Positions 17,129 through 26,218 of a DNA stretch of 64,000 nt are shown here, one piece after another (within the stretch, counting starts at the first letter, position 1; each line of letters begins with the position of its first letter). The notes under the pieces are model-generated. The model was not told where the DNA came from and did no database searches. It was given only the letters and a program-made list of their open reading frames with translations. Made by a program: the position numbers and the translations under genes. This DNA is from Brevibacterium sp. ZH18 (GTDB taxonomy: Bacteria; Actinomycetota; Actinomycetes; Actinomycetales; Brevibacteriaceae), in contig NZ_JALDSX010000008.1 in NCBI RefSeq assembly GCF_022748595.1, positions 41,559 to 105,558 of the forward strand. The letters run 5' to 3'.

Positions 17129-17995
17129 TCACCCGTCGCTGTCTGCCCTCGCATGCTTCCGCGCCGTGAGTTCGGTGACCAGGGTGCGCACGAGCGCGCC
17201 GAGGCGGAACCTCTCGGGAACCACCGGCTCGATTCCATGCTCCACCAGTGGTGCCGCCGTGACATTGCCGACCACTGCAGCCAGCACGCCGGACTGGTCC
17301 GTGAACGCGGCGAGGACCTCCGGCAGTAGGCCCTGGTCGCGGGCGGCATCCAAGAACGCGGTGACCCCGGGCGCCGAGGTGAAGGCCACGGCATCGCATT
17401 GGCGCCGTGCGACGAGACCGACGGCTGCCACCACGGCTTCCCGGTCGGGGGCGGGACCCCAGCGGTAGACCACCAGCGAGCTGACCTCGGCACCTGCTGC
17501 GGCGAAGGCCTCGTCCAGTCCATCGGCGCCGGCTCCATGGTGCTGCACCGCGATCCGGAGGCCGCGCACACCCTGACCGAGCAGCACCTGCTGGATCTCG
17601 GAGTTGGTCTCGGACTCGGCAACCCAATCCGGTGTCAGCCCTGCCGCTTGGATCGCACCACGCGCCTTGGGCCCGCGTGCGATGATCCGAGCACTCGCGA
17701 GCATTGCGTGCCACTGCTCGCTGAGGCCCTCGGACTCGGCTACCTCGGCCCAGCCGTTGAAGCCGACGCCGGTGGTCACCACGACAACGTCGGGCTGCTT
17801 GTCGATGAGGGCGCGAGTGCGGGCAACGAGCTCGGGGTCGTCGATGTTCGGGATGACCGACAGCGTGGGGGCGTGCACGATGGTCGCGCCATGCCTCTCA
17901 AGGGCTGCAGCGAACTGCGGGGCCTTCCGCTGCGCGGTGAGAACCACACGGCAGCCGGACAGTTGGCTGCTCAGGTCACTTCGAGACTCATCCAT
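17129..17995 (-). CDS. hemD: Uroporphyrinogen-III synthase
   Basis: This 288-aa protein converts hydroxymethylbilane to uroporphyrinogen III. HemD features are GCRVVLTAQRKAPQFAAALE at the N-terminus, DVVVVTTGVGFNGW, the hinge, and DAVAFTSAPGVTAFLDAA, with VVGNVTAAPLVEHGIEP near the C-terminus. HemD proteins are poorly conserved, but this combination is distinctive. I chose ATG 17995 with AGGA upstream over a start 9 codons earlier. No other heme genes are in the window. Some actinobacterial paralogues regulate nitrate genes, but I see no attached DNA-binding domain. Confidence 0.85.
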   Translation of the reverse strand: MDESRSDLSSQLSGCRVVLTAQRKAPQFAAALERHGATIVHAPTLSVIPNIDDPELVARTRALIDKQPDVVVVTTGVGFNGWAEVAESEGLSEQWHAMLASARIIARGPKARGAIQAAGLTPDWVAESETNSEIQQVLLGQGVRGLRIAVQHHGAGADGLDEAFAAAGAEVSSLVVYRWGPAPDREAVVAAVGLVARRQCDAVAFTSAPGVTAFLDAARDQGLLPEVLAAFTDQSGVLAAVVGNVTAAPLVEHGIEPVVPERFRLGALVRTLVTELTARKHARADSDG

Positions 17996-18070
17996 GCACA
18001 CATCCTGGCCTGGGCAGCTCATCAGAGCAACTCACGGATCGAGTCGAGAACTACCCATCTCGGCTCCACT

Positions 18071-18523
18071 TCACCCGTGCATCCGCGCGCCCTTGACCAC
18101 CCGGTCGACCGCGTTCTTTGGACCCCGCAGTGCGATTCCCACCACGTTAAGGTCCTCCGCCGCCACGGCTGCGACGGCTTCACGGTTGGCCGCATCATGC
18201 CCCGTTGAGAACAGTTCCTCCGTGTACACTGCCAAGGCCATGCCTCGACTCAACGCCTTGGTCCGAGCCTTCGCGAGCACCTCGGCGTCGGCGGTCATCA
18301 CGAGCACTGGCTGGCGCAGCATCGGGAGGTAGTCGTTGCCGTCGGCGTCTCGGTAGTTCTCGCCCACCAGGTTCGATTCGCTAGTGGCGATGCCGGACAT
18401 GAGGAATGCGGTGACGTTGAGTTCCTGCCAGGGCAGCAGGTCCTCGCGGAGGACCACGGCGACCTTCGTGTCGAAGCGGATTTCGGACGTCGGCGCTGCC
18501 GTGGCTATGGTGTTTTCGTGCAT
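18071..18523 (-). CDS. DUF2000 family protein
   Basis: A 150-aa protein with the DUF2000 layout: FDTKVAVVLREDLLPWQELNV, then FLMSGI, and YLPMLRQPVLVMTADAE, ending in a short alpha-beta unit (NVVGIALRGPKNAVDRVVKG). The fold is predicted to be like peptidyl-tRNA hydrolase PTH2, but the function is unknown. It is divergent from an AraC-type regulator with only 48 bp between the starts, so the AraC protein very probably controls it. Confidence 0.8.
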   Translation of the reverse strand: MHENTIATAAPTSEIRFDTKVAVVLREDLLPWQELNVTAFLMSGIATSESNLVGENYRDADGNDYLPMLRQPVLVMTADAEVLAKARTKALSRGMALAVYTEELFSTGHDAANREAVAAVAAEDLNVVGIALRGPKNAVDRVVKGARMHG

Positions 18524-18571
18524 GCCTTCACTTTGGTTCAATTCCCCAGATGGGTCTTGTACGTTTGTGAC

Positions 18572-19348
18572 ATGGCAGATGTGATCCACGCGTGGCACCC
18601 GGATGTGGCCTTGGTGCAGGAAGTGCTCCACGCACGGTTCGAACATCATGCCTACCCGTCCCACACTCATGATTCGTGGACGGTCCTGCTCGTCGATCAG
18701 GGAACAGTGACCTACGATCTGGATCGGCACGAGCACCAGACGTCGAACTCGGCGGTGACGCTGTTGCCGCCGCAGGTGCCCCATGATGGCCGCTCGGCGA
18801 CTCCGGATGTCGCCTTCCGTAAACGTGTGCTCTACCTCGAGCCCGAATGGCTGCCTCTGGGCGCCGTCGATGCCGCCGCGGAGACTCCGACGCTCTTCGA
18901 TCCGAATGTCATTTCGGCCGTCGACCAGATCCATGCGGCGCTGAATGACCCGGCCGATGCCCTCGCCGCCGAGTGCGGTGTCCTTGCCCTACGCGACCTC
19001 GTGCAACCGCATCTGAAGTCACCGGTCGATACTGCAACAGATCAGCCCCTCGCCCGTCGACTCCGTCATCTGCTCGATGATCGACTGGAAGAGACGATCA
19101 CCATCGCCGAGGCGGCCGCCGACTTAGGTGCCCACCGCAGTCATCTGGTCCGGGTCTTCACCCAGACCTACGGGATCGCCCCGCATCAGTACGTCGTCGG
19201 CCGCCGCATCGACCGCGCCCGCAGGCTGCTCCTGGCCGGTCACTCCCCCGCCGAGGCGGCCGCTCAGTCAGGCTTCCACGACCAGTCCCATCTCACCCGG
19301 CACTTCCGCCGGACTTTGGGGACGACTCCCGGAGTGTTCGCGGCCTGA
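18572..19348 (+). CDS. AraC-family transcriptional regulator
   Basis: A 258-aa regulator. The N-terminal cupin-like effector domain (about 1-150) includes SHTHDSWTVLLVDQGTVTYD. The C-terminal AraC DNA-binding domain (about 165-258) has two helix-turn-helix units: ITIAEAAADLGAHRSHLVRV and SPAEAAAQSGFHDQSHLTRH, ending in FRRTLGTTPGVFAA. It is divergent from the DUF2000 gene. Its last 206 bp occur again, slightly diverged, at 20150-20355 beyond a toxin-antitoxin pair. Confidence 0.9.
   Translation: MADVIHAWHPDVALVQEVLHARFEHHAYPSHTHDSWTVLLVDQGTVTYDLDRHEHQTSNSAVTLLPPQVPHDGRSATPDVAFRKRVLYLEPEWLPLGAVDAAAETPTLFDPNVISAVDQIHAALNDPADALAAECGVLALRDLVQPHLKSPVDTATDQPLARRLRHLLDDRLEETITIAEAAADLGAHRSHLVRVFTQTYGIAPHQYVVGRRIDRARRLLLAGHSPAEAAAQSGFHDQSHLTRHFRRTLGTTPGVFAA
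19143..19348 (+). repeat. Direct repeat, copy 1 (3' end of intact AraC gene)
   Basis: This 206-bp segment of the AraC reading frame is repeated in direct orientation at 20150-20355. The copies are the same length and differ at about 11 positions, most of them synonymous. Confidence 0.9.
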
Positions 19349-19373
19349 GTCTGCCCACTGGCACACGCAGCCA

Positions 19374-19688
19374 TTAGGCGATCTGAACGTGCGCATCACC
19401 TGTCGAGTACTCAAGCGCGAGACTGCCGCCGACGGCCTCCAAGTAACCACGAATCGTTCCGACTTTGGAGTTTTCCAGATCACCGTGCTCAATTTTGGAG
19501 ATCTGACGCTGTGAGACTCCGATACGATCTGCAAGCTGCTGCTGAGTCAGCCCGGCATTTTCACGTAGCTCCCGGAGTCGATAAGCGCGAACTTCGGCAA
19601 GCATCCGCTCCTTGTGCGCCTCGACGTTTTCCCGGTTCACCGGGTGTTTCGATAGGAAGTCATCAAGACTCATAGCCATATCGATCAC
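19374..19688 (-). CDS. XRE-family antitoxin of a HigBA-type toxin-antitoxin pair
   Basis: A 104-aa protein with a HTH_3 domain in the second half: LRELRENAGLTQQQLADRIG, then VSQRQISKIEHGDLE and TIRGYLEAVGGSLALEY. This is the usual antitoxin paired with Gp49-type toxins. Its start overlaps the toxin stop by 4 bp. In such systems the antitoxin neutralises the toxin by binding and represses the operon; a perfect 18-bp palindrome lies before the operon. Gene order is toxin first. Confidence 0.9.
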   Translation of the reverse strand: MIDMAMSLDDFLSKHPVNRENVEAHKERMLAEVRAYRLRELRENAGLTQQQLADRIGVSQRQISKIEHGDLENSKVGTIRGYLEAVGGSLALEYSTGDAHVQIA

Positions 19689-20035
19689 TTTCCCTTCAGC
19701 CTAAATAGATGGTCGTCAAACAAGTCGTCGGCAATCGGAATGTTCCGGTGATACCAGCGCTTCCAATTCCCGGCCTTGTCGCCCGCAATCAATAGGATTG
19801 CCCGCCGGGCGGGATCGAATGCGAACAGAATTCTCAGTTCAGAGTGCCCAGCGGAACCAGGTCGCAACTCTTTCATGTTCTTGTGTCGGGAGGCGATCAC
19901 AGTGTCTACCAAAGGCCGCCCCAGCTGAGGACCGCTGTCTCTCAGCAACTCCAGTGCGGCAACAACCTGGTCTCGCGAGTCGCCATCCAGTGAGGCGAGC
20001 CATTCTGCAATGTGCTCAATGTCGACGCTCCACAT
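19685..20035 (-). CDS. Phage-derived Gp49-like/HigB-type toxin (RelE/ParE superfamily)
   Basis: A 116-aa basic protein. Family pattern: LLRDSGPQLGRPLVDTVIAS, then KNMKELRPGSAGHSELRILF, AFDPARRAILLIAGDKAGNW, KRWYHRNIPIADDLFDDHL. These toxins cut ribosome-bound mRNA. It is followed by the antitoxin gene with a 4-bp overlap, and the promoter region contains a perfect palindrome. The pair sits between two copies of an AraC gene 3' end. Confidence 0.9.
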   Translation of the reverse strand: MWSVDIEHIAEWLASLDGDSRDQVVAALELLRDSGPQLGRPLVDTVIASRHKNMKELRPGSAGHSELRILFAFDPARRAILLIAGDKAGNWKRWYHRNIPIADDLFDDHLFRLKGK

Positions 20036-20045
20036 GTCCTCATCT

Positions 20046-20063
20046 TAGAACCTGCAGGTTCTA
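20046..20063. promoter_or_regulatory. Operator palindrome of the toxin-antitoxin operon
   Basis: TAGAACCTGCAGGTTCTA is a perfect 18-bp palindrome ending 11 bp upstream of the toxin ATG. It is probably bound by the XRE antitoxin for autoregulation. Confidence 0.75.
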
Positions 20064-20149
20064 TTTACAATGGGCAGAGACAATTGACCCACCATCAATT
20101 CCACCGATAGTCACTCGTCGGCGGCTTATGCTTTCGTAGGCTCCCGGCG

Positions 20150-20355
20150 ATCTGGTCCGGGTCTTCACCCAGACCTACGGGATCGCCCCGCATCAGCACG
20201 TCGTCGGTCGCCGCATCGACCGTGCCCGCAGGCTACTCCTGGCCGGTCACTCCCCCGCCGAGGCGGCTGCTCAGTCAGGCTTCCACGACCAGTCCCATCT
20301 CACCCGGCACTTCCGAAAGACGCTGGGGGCGACTCCCGGAGTGTTCGCGGCCTGA
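20150..20355 (+). pseudogene. AraC gene 3' fragment; direct repeat copy 2
   Basis: This encodes the last 67 residues of an AraC-type protein (LVRVFTQTYGIAPHQHVV to ATPGVFAA, stop at 20353-20355) without an N-terminal part. It differs from the intact gene by about 11 nt, giving only a few amino-acid changes (for example Y to H, R to K, T to A). That pattern fits an allele that diverged under selection rather than a recent duplication. It marks the right edge of the inserted toxin-antitoxin cassette. Confidence 0.85.
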
Positions 20356-20372
20356 TATTCGACGCCGCCAGC

Positions 20373-21191
20373 TCAGTCCACGAATGTGCAGGTGACGACA
20401 CCCAGGCCGTCAAACCTCGTAGTCAACGAATCGCCTGGTTCCACCGGGATGGGTTCACTGCAGGTGCCGGTGGTGATGAAGTCGCCGGGGACAAGTCCGA
20501 TGCCGATGGCTGAGAGCTCGTTGACCAACCACGTCAGTGCGGCAACAGGATCGCCGAGGACATTTCTTCCCACGCCCTCGCTGGTGCGATGGCCTGAGGG
20601 GCCGTCGACGTCGGCAGTCATCGACACCGCTGCCAGATCTGCTGGGGCCCAGGTGGTCCTCACCGCGGAGCCCAGCACGAATCGGTGGCCGCAGGCGTTG
20701 TCGGCGATCAGTTGCAGAGCGCCGGCGGCGGTGACGTCGGTGAAGCGGGTGCTGGGCAGTTCGATGCCGAAGTGCAGAGCAGTCACCGCTTCCATCACCT
20801 CATCCGGCGTGTAGGGGTTCGTGCGCGGGTCAAGGCCGGAACCGAGTACGAACACGAACTCGGGCTCTGCCAGACACATGGTATTTCCGCTCAGGGACAC
20901 TGCGTCCCCGTCGGCATGGACGCGATCAGAGAGCACACGTCCGCCCAGAGGGCCGTCGACGTTGATGTGTCGTTGCCCGGCCTCACTCGTCGCCGCGATC
21001 TTCCACCCGACAGTGGGTTGGCCTTCCAGCTCGGCATAGCGAGTCTGCACCGCATAGGCTTCTGCCCGAGTTGCAGGCACCGCTTCTGCGGGAAGCGCAT
21101 CGATCACCGAATTCTGCAGAACCGTCTGGCGCAGCGTGGTGGCACAGCGCTCGATCTTCTCCGTCGAAGACATCGTGTTCACATCCGTCAT
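20373..21191 (-). CDS. 2-keto-4-pentenoate hydratase (MhpD/HpaH-like)
   Basis: A 272-aa protein of the fumarylacetoacetate-hydrolase fold. Motifs: VGWKIAATSEAGQRHINVDG, the metal-binding pair in MCLAEPEFVFVLG, and TGTCSEPIPVEPGDSL near the end. Family members add water to 2-hydroxypenta-2,4-dienoates in meta-cleavage pathways. The gene is last in a three-gene operon and overlaps the oxidoreductase by 4 bp. No ring-cleavage dioxygenase is nearby, so the actual substrate may differ from the classical one. Confidence 0.87.
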   Translation of the reverse strand: MTDVNTMSSTEKIERCATTLRQTVLQNSVIDALPAEAVPATRAEAYAVQTRYAELEGQPTVGWKIAATSEAGQRHINVDGPLGGRVLSDRVHADGDAVSLSGNTMCLAEPEFVFVLGSGLDPRTNPYTPDEVMEAVTALHFGIELPSTRFTDVTAAGALQLIADNACGHRFVLGSAVRTTWAPADLAAVSMTADVDGPSGHRTSEGVGRNVLGDPVAALTWLVNELSAIGIGLVPGDFITTGTCSEPIPVEPGDSLTTRFDGLGVVTCTFVD

Positions 21192-22150
21192 GGGATTAGT
21201 GTCAGCACTGTTTTAGGCAGCCGGCCGTCGTCCATCTGCCGATGGACCTCCACGACATCCTCGAGCGGTGCCGTTGCTGGAGCGGGCACATGAAACTCCC
21301 CATTCTCGATGAGCGTAGCCACGTAGTCGAGCGCGACATGATCCGGTTCGACGATGACGTTCGTCCAGCGGACACCTGCCTGGGCAGCAGCAGCGTCGAG
21401 TCCCTGCTGCTGTCCCGAAGGCACTCCGACGACGATCCCATCCCACTTGGTCAAAGGAACTGCACGGAGGGCGAACTGCCCGCCGATGAGGTCGATGACG
21501 ACGTCGACATCGCTGACCGGTCCACCGCCCAGGTTCGGGTCGTCGAATTCCTCGCTCGCATAGTCGATCACGCGGTCGATGCCGAGGACTTCCAGACGCT
21601 TGAGCTTCCCACCGGTCGCATGTCCGATGACGGTCGCTCCCAGCTTCTTCGCCATCTGCACGACGTAGGTGCCGACGGTGCCACCAGCGCCGAGGACGAG
21701 GACGGTCTGTCCGCTGCGCACATCCGCAGCCTCATGCACGATCTGGTACGCCGTCGTGGCAGGCAGAGGGATCGATGCGGCAGTCGCGGAATCCAGAGAA
21801 TCAGGAATGCGCACGAGGTGGCGAGACGGTGAGGTCACATACTCTGCGTATCCCTTGGCCGGGTAGGGAAAACGAGGCATCCCAAAGACACGGTCACCGA
21901 CTGCGAAGCGATTGACCCCAGCGCCCAGGGCCGAGACCTCACCGGCGATGTCCCATCCCACAGTGATGGGGAATGGGCCCATGAGCTTTGCCACGGATGC
22001 TCCGCCGCGGGTCTTGCCGTCGACGGGGTTGACTCCCACATGGCTGACCCGCACCTGCACCTCGGTGGGGATGGGATCAGGTACTGGTGCGTCCTCAATC
22101 AGAGTGAGGACTTCCGGGCCACCGAATTCGTTCTGGACTACCGCGCGCAT
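21188..22150 (-). CDS. NADP-dependent quinone-oxidoreductase-like MDR protein
   Basis: A 320-aa zinc-free medium-chain reductase. It starts MRAVVQNEFGGPEVLTLIED, has VGVNPVDGKTR, the GroES-fold domain, and the nucleotide loop VLVLGAGGTVGTYVVQMAKK with ATVIGHATGGKLKRL. I chose ATG 22150 (1 nt after the upstream gene's stop codon) because it matches the family N-terminus; the frame remains open another 38 codons inside the hydrolase gene. It sits between the hydrolase and hydratase genes in a compact operon. Confidence 0.87.
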   Translation of the reverse strand: MRAVVQNEFGGPEVLTLIEDAPVPDPIPTEVQVRVSHVGVNPVDGKTRGGASVAKLMGPFPITVGWDIAGEVSALGAGVNRFAVGDRVFGMPRFPYPAKGYAEYVTSPSRHLVRIPDSLDSATAASIPLPATTAYQIVHEAADVRSGQTVLVLGAGGTVGTYVVQMAKKLGATVIGHATGGKLKRLEVLGIDRVIDYASEEFDDPNLGGGPVSDVDVVIDLIGGQFALRAVPLTKWDGIVVGVPSGQQQGLDAAAAQAGVRWTNVIVEPDHVALDYVATLIENGEFHVPAPATAPLEDVVEVHRQMDDGRLPKTVLTLIP

Positions 22151-22151
22151 C

Positions 22152-23099
22152 TCACTGCTCCCGCGCCAAAGCGATGGTCTCGCGTGCAATCTCGCCGGGA
22201 TGCGATTCCGGGAGCCAGTGCGAGGCACCTTCGAGGGGGACGAAACGGTACGGGCCTTCGACATAGCCAGCAGTCAGCTCCGCAGTGGCCCGAGGGAAGG
22301 CAATATCGCGACTGCCCCACACAAAGGTCGTCGGCACGGTGACCGGGGTGCTCGACAATCGGGCACGGCCATCCGCCGCCTGATAGTACTTGAGCACGGC
22401 GTCCATGGCACCGGTCTCGCTCAGTCGCGATACGTAGGAGGCCGCCATGTCATCGGGGACGTCACCGGAATAGAGATCGATGAGTCGTTGACCCTCGTCG
22501 CGCAGCAGGGTTCGCGCAACGCCGTCCGGATGGTCCTGGATCGCGCGCATGTACGCCATGCGCTCGTATTGATCCGGATCCGCCTGCACCTGCTTGACGT
22601 GGGCGATCGGGTGCGGGGTTGAGACGACGGTGCTCGTCAGCAGACGCTCCGGATGGTTGGCCGCAAAATGCCAGGCAACCATCCCACCCCAGTCATGGCC
22701 GACAAGATGAAACCGGTCAAGACCCACAGCACGAGAGACCTCGTCGAGGTCTGAGACCAGATGCGGCATCGTGTACTCATCGACGGAGTCGGGACGCGCC
22801 CCAGGAGAATATCCTCGCTGGTCATAGGCAAACACGCTCATCCCGTGGTCAAGGAGAATCGCTGCGGTCTGCTCCCAACAGGCGGCGAATTCTGGCCACC
22901 CGTGCAGCAGCAGCGCATCGCCGAGCTGCGGGTCCGGATGAGCCGGCGTCGCACGGAACCCGGCGAAGTCCCCGTGCTCGGTGGTCACCGTCAGTGCTTG
23001 CGCGTCTGCGACCAAAGGCAGTTCTGCTAACCGAGCCGCCACCGACTCGTTGTCGAATGGGTCGCCGCTATTGAGATGAGACCTCTGTGTCGATGCCAT
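22152..23099 (-). CDS. Alpha/beta hydrolase, epoxide-hydrolase-like
   Basis: A 315-aa hydrolase. HGWPEFAACW gives the oxyanion-hole HGxP motif. The nucleophile elbow is LVGHDWGGMVAW, with Asp as nucleophile, which marks epoxide hydrolases and haloalkane dehalogenases. RGYSPGARP is the epoxide-hydrolase-type loop, and a C-terminal GASHWLPESHP supplies the catalytic His. It heads the operon. The combination suggests opening of an epoxide followed by redox and hydration steps on a ring- or chain-derived product. Confidence 0.88.
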   Translation of the reverse strand: MASTQRSHLNSGDPFDNESVAARLAELPLVADAQALTVTTEHGDFAGFRATPAHPDPQLGDALLLHGWPEFAACWEQTAAILLDHGMSVFAYDQRGYSPGARPDSVDEYTMPHLVSDLDEVSRAVGLDRFHLVGHDWGGMVAWHFAANHPERLLTSTVVSTPHPIAHVKQVQADPDQYERMAYMRAIQDHPDGVARTLLRDEGQRLIDLYSGDVPDDMAASYVSRLSETGAMDAVLKYYQAADGRARLSSTPVTVPTTFVWGSRDIAFPRATAELTAGYVEGPYRFVPLEGASHWLPESHPGEIARETIALAREQ

Positions 23100-23179
23100 C
23101 GTTCAGCCTCCTCGCTGAAAATACATTGCTTGCTGCACGTACCTGCTGCGGAAGCAGGCGTTACTGGGCGCCGACGACC

Positions 23180-23875
23180 TTATGCCTTCGGGTCTCGGCG
23201 GGAGCCATCAGCGGGGATTCCCAACGCGTTGACCCACAACTTTGTTGCAGTCTCCACGAGAAGATCATCAGTGCCCCACCCCGGCTCTTCCAATGCGTAC
23301 TTGTAATAGGCCATGCGGCCGACCATCAACGACAAGGCATTGGCCGACATGACCGGATCAAGACTCGGATCAGCAAAACCCTCATCTTGGAGCTTCTTGA
23401 TCCACTTGCAGTTTCGCTTGGCAAAGGCCTGTCCCCGGTCAAGGCGCAGACGCCGGAACTTCGGGTCGATCGATGCGACCTGCTCAAGCAGGAGCATCAG
23501 TTTGGCATTGCGTTTGTATGCCTCGATATAGGCACGATTGCCCGCATCGAGGGACTCGACGACAGTGCGATTCGCGTGATGCTCCTGCGGCGGACCGGGA
23601 TGGAGCATATCGTCTTGAGCTTCCTGCAGAACTGCAGCAAGAGCCTCTTCTTTACTGTCGAAGTACGTGTAGAAGGTGCCCGTGGAGCACCGGGCTTCCT
23701 TCGTGATATCCGTCAGGCGCGAATCGATGAACCCATCGCGTTCAAAGACGGTGCGGGCAGCAGCCACCAGGGACGCACGAGTACGCAAGCCTCGCGGTGT
23801 GGACGGGAGATCACGCTTCAGTGTGGAGTGGACAAGCGTGGGCAGTTCCTCACCTTGTTCTTCGGTCTTCGACAT
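23180..23875 (-). CDS. TetR-family regulator, candidate controller of the neighbouring catabolic genes
   Basis: A 231-aa TetR protein: TPRGLRTRASLVAAARTVFE, then the helix-turn-helix LTDITKEARCSTGTFYTYFD with the FDSKEE motif. The C-terminal domain is long and helical, similar to those of acyl-CoA- or steroid-responsive TetR proteins. I chose ATG 23875. It lies between two catabolic operons on the same strand, 81 bp before the hydrolase operon. It is my best local candidate for binding the TTGAA-N12-TTCRA sites at 28-32 kb, although none lies directly before it. Confidence 0.87.
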   Translation of the reverse strand: MSKTEEQGEELPTLVHSTLKRDLPSTPRGLRTRASLVAAARTVFERDGFIDSRLTDITKEARCSTGTFYTYFDSKEEALAAVLQEAQDDMLHPGPPQEHHANRTVVESLDAGNRAYIEAYKRNAKLMLLLEQVASIDPKFRRLRLDRGQAFAKRNCKWIKKLQDEGFADPSLDPVMSANALSLMVGRMAYYKYALEEPGWGTDDLLVETATKLWVNALGIPADGSRRDPKA

Positions 23876-23972
23876 GATCAGCCCATCATACAATCCGCGG
23901 CTGGAGCGACCTCGCCCACCGACAGGCCCAGCGCCTGTGCCGATGCCCCGCCGACATCGACAACTGGCACCC

Positions 23973-24998
23973 TCATGGTGCCAACCCGTTCTCCCGGGCG
24001 ACGTCCCACCCGTGGTCGATCACGGCCTGGATATTCTCCGGGGTGAGGGTGACTCCGGCAGCGTTCTCCGGGTTGTCGAGAACCCTGCGATAGACGCCCT
24101 CGGCGATGATGGCGACCTTCCACACTCCCAGCAGATGCCAGAATCCCAGACTCTGCCCGCTGCGCCCCGAGGCACGCAGATATTCCTCGGCGATCTCCGC
24201 CCGTGTGGGAAATCCGTCCAATGTGGACGCCGCGAACATTCCGCCTGGCATCTCACCTGCTTGCGTCCAATAGGCGAGTGCGCTGCCCGTGTCGGCCAGC
24301 GGATCGCCCAGGGTCGAGAGCTCCCAGTCGAGGACGGCACGGATCTCACCTGTGCCCTCGTCGATGATGACGTTGCGGATGTGGAAGTCACCGTGGACCA
24401 GCGCGATCTCATCCGTTTCCGGCTGATTGTTTCGCAGCAGCTCGGTGAGGGCATCGAGGTCGGGTCGGTCCTGAGTTCGGCTGTCCTCCAACTGTCGACT
24501 CCACCGTTTGAGCTGCCTCGGCGCGTAGGGTTTCCGGGAGGCCAGGTCACCCAGTCCCACAGCATCGATGTCGACTGCGTGGATCTTCGCAAGCGTCCGC
24601 GCGAGCTCGAGGCCGAGGCTGCGGCGCACATCTGGGGAGAGCGAATGGGCGCTCTCCTCATCATCGACGACCGTGCCCTCGACATGTGCCATGAGGAAGA
24701 CGGGAACATCGGCGACGGCCGGTTCCGTGCACACACCGATGGTGGCCGGAACCGGGACTCCCGTTCCCTGCAGAGCCGCCATGATCCTGTACTCGCGTGC
24801 CACGTCATGCGCCGAGGCGAGAAGCTTGCCCAGCGGGGGCCGCCGGGCAATCCAGGACTGCCCGGCTTCGTCGTCGATGCGGTAGGTGAGATTCGACTGC
24901 CCCTGACCGACCCGAGTCCCGCTCAGGGCTCCGACAACTGGCTCCCCTGCCTCTCGCATCCAGACGGCAAGCGCCTGCAGGTCGAGTTCGACACTCAT
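23973..24998 (-). CDS. Phosphotransferase family protein (ACAD10/LvaA-like hydroxyacyl-CoA kinase)
   Basis: A 341-aa member of the aminoglycoside-phosphotransferase fold. It has [10 protein letters not shown] (P-loop-like), the catalytic Brenner motif [15 protein letters not shown] (about residues 203-217) and the metal-binding [18 protein letters not shown]. Close relatives are the kinase domain of ACAD10/11 and LvaA, which phosphorylate the 4-hydroxyl of 4-hydroxyacyl-CoAs. Its start overlaps the acyl-CoA dehydrogenase stop by 4 bp, the same kinase-dehydrogenase pairing seen in those systems. The specific substrate is inferred. Confidence 0.87.
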   Translation of the reverse strand: MSVELDLQALAVWMREAGEPVVGALSGTRVGQGQSNLTYRIDDEAGQSWIARRPPLGKLLASAHDVAREYRIMAALQGTGVPVPATIGVCTEPAVADVPVFLMAHVEGTVVDDEESAHSLSPDVRRSLGLELARTLAKIHAVDIDAVGLGDLASRKPYAPRQLKRWSRQLEDSRTQDRPDLDALTELLRNNQPETDEIALVHGDFHIRNVIIDEGTGEIRAVLDWELSTLGDPLADTGSALAYWTQAGEMPGGMFAASTLDGFPTRAEIAEEYLRASGRSGQSLGFWHLLGVWKVAIIAEGVYRRVLDNPENAAGVTLTPENIQAVIDHGWDVARENGLAP

Positions 24999-26218
24999 CC
25001 GGATTCCCGAGCGGTCTTCCGTCGGCGCAGTTCCCGCCTGGCGATCGAGCGCTTGTGGACCTCGTCGGGTCCGTCTGCCAGGCGCAGCGTGCGCTGGTGG
25101 GCGTAGAAGCTCGCCAGCGGGAAGTCATCGGTGACTCCGCCGCCGCCGTGGACCTGGATGGCCCGGTCGATGATCGTCAGCGCCATCTGGGGAGCCTTGA
25201 CCTTGATGGCAGCGATCTCGGTCGCTGCTTTCCGGTTGCCCACGGTGTCCATCATCCATGCCGCTTTGAGCACGAGGAGGCGGGTGGCTTCGATCTCGAT
25301 GCGCGCCTCGGCGATCCAATCCTGGATGTTCGAACGCTCCGACAGAGGCACCCCGAAGGTGACTCGCTGCTGCGCACGATCGATGAGCAGATCGAGGGCC
25401 CGTTCGGCCATGCCGATCGAGCGCATGCAGTGGTGGATGCGGCCCGGGCCCAAGCGTGCCTGGCTGATGGCGAATCCTTCGCCCTCCCCGGAGAGCAGCG
25501 CGGTCTTCGGCACCCGAACGTCCTCGAAGAGGATCTCGGCGTGGCCTTCGCGGTCCATGTATCCGAACACGGGCAGTCCGCGGACAATGGTGATTCCGGG
25601 AGTGTCCTTGGGCACGACCAGCATCGACTGCTGACGGTGGGTTTCAGCACTCGGATCGGTCTTGCCCATCACGATGAAGACCTTGCAGTTGGCGTGCAGC
25701 GCATTCGACGCGAACCACTTCCGCCCGTTGAGCACGTAGTCATCCCCGTCGGCAACGATGCTCATTTCGATGTTCGTCGCGTCGGAGCTGGCGACCGCTG
25801 GTTCTGTCATGCAGAAGGCTGAGGCGATCTCACCGGCCAAGAGCGGCTTGAGCCACTTCTCTTTGTGCTCCTCGGTGCCGAAGAGGGTGAGCACCTCCAT
25901 GTTTCCCGTGTCCGGGGCATTGCAGTTGATGGCCTCGGGCGCGATCTCCGCGCTGCGGCCCGTGATCTCTGCAAGGTGGGCGTACTGCAGGTTCGTCAGT
26001 CCCGCACCCCACCCTTCGTAGGGCAGGAACAGGTTCCACAGTCCCTGAGATTTCGCCTCCCGCTTGAGGTCCTCGAGGATCGGCGGGTGGAAGTTCGGCT
26101 CCCCGGACTCCGCCCGCTGCTGGTGGTAGACGGACTCTGCCGGGTAGACGAATTCGTCCATGAAGGCGTTGAGTTTGGTTTGGTATTCGACAGTCTTCTC
26201 GTCGGGTGCGAAATCCAT
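24995..26218 (-). CDS. Acyl-CoA dehydrogenase family protein (ACAD10/11- or LvaC-like)
   Basis: A 407-aa flavoenzyme. N-terminal helical domain, then [20 protein letters not shown] (FAD/substrate-contact strand), and C-terminal helices with [20 protein letters not shown] and [20 protein letters not shown]. This layout, with the HGGGGV signature and a linked kinase gene, is typical of the ACAD11 subgroup. In levulinate and 4-hydroxyacid degradation such enzymes act on the 4-phosphoacyl-CoA, removing phosphate and shifting the functional group toward C3. It is translationally coupled to the kinase gene. Confidence 0.92.
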   Translation of the reverse strand: MDFAPDEKTVEYQTKLNAFMDEFVYPAESVYHQQRAESGEPNFHPPILEDLKREAKSQGLWNLFLPYEGWGAGLTNLQYAHLAEITGRSAEIAPEAINCNAPDTGNMEVLTLFGTEEHKEKWLKPLLAGEIASAFCMTEPAVASSDATNIEMSIVADGDDYVLNGRKWFASNALHANCKVFIVMGKTDPSAETHRQQSMLVVPKDTPGITIVRGLPVFGYMDREGHAEILFEDVRVPKTALLSGEGEGFAISQARLGPGRIHHCMRSIGMAERALDLLIDRAQQRVTFGVPLSERSNIQDWIAEARIEIEATRLLVLKAAWMMDTVGNRKAATEIAAIKVKAPQMALTIIDRAIQVHGGGGVTDDFPLASFYAHQRTLRLADGPDEVHKRSIARRELRRRKTARESG

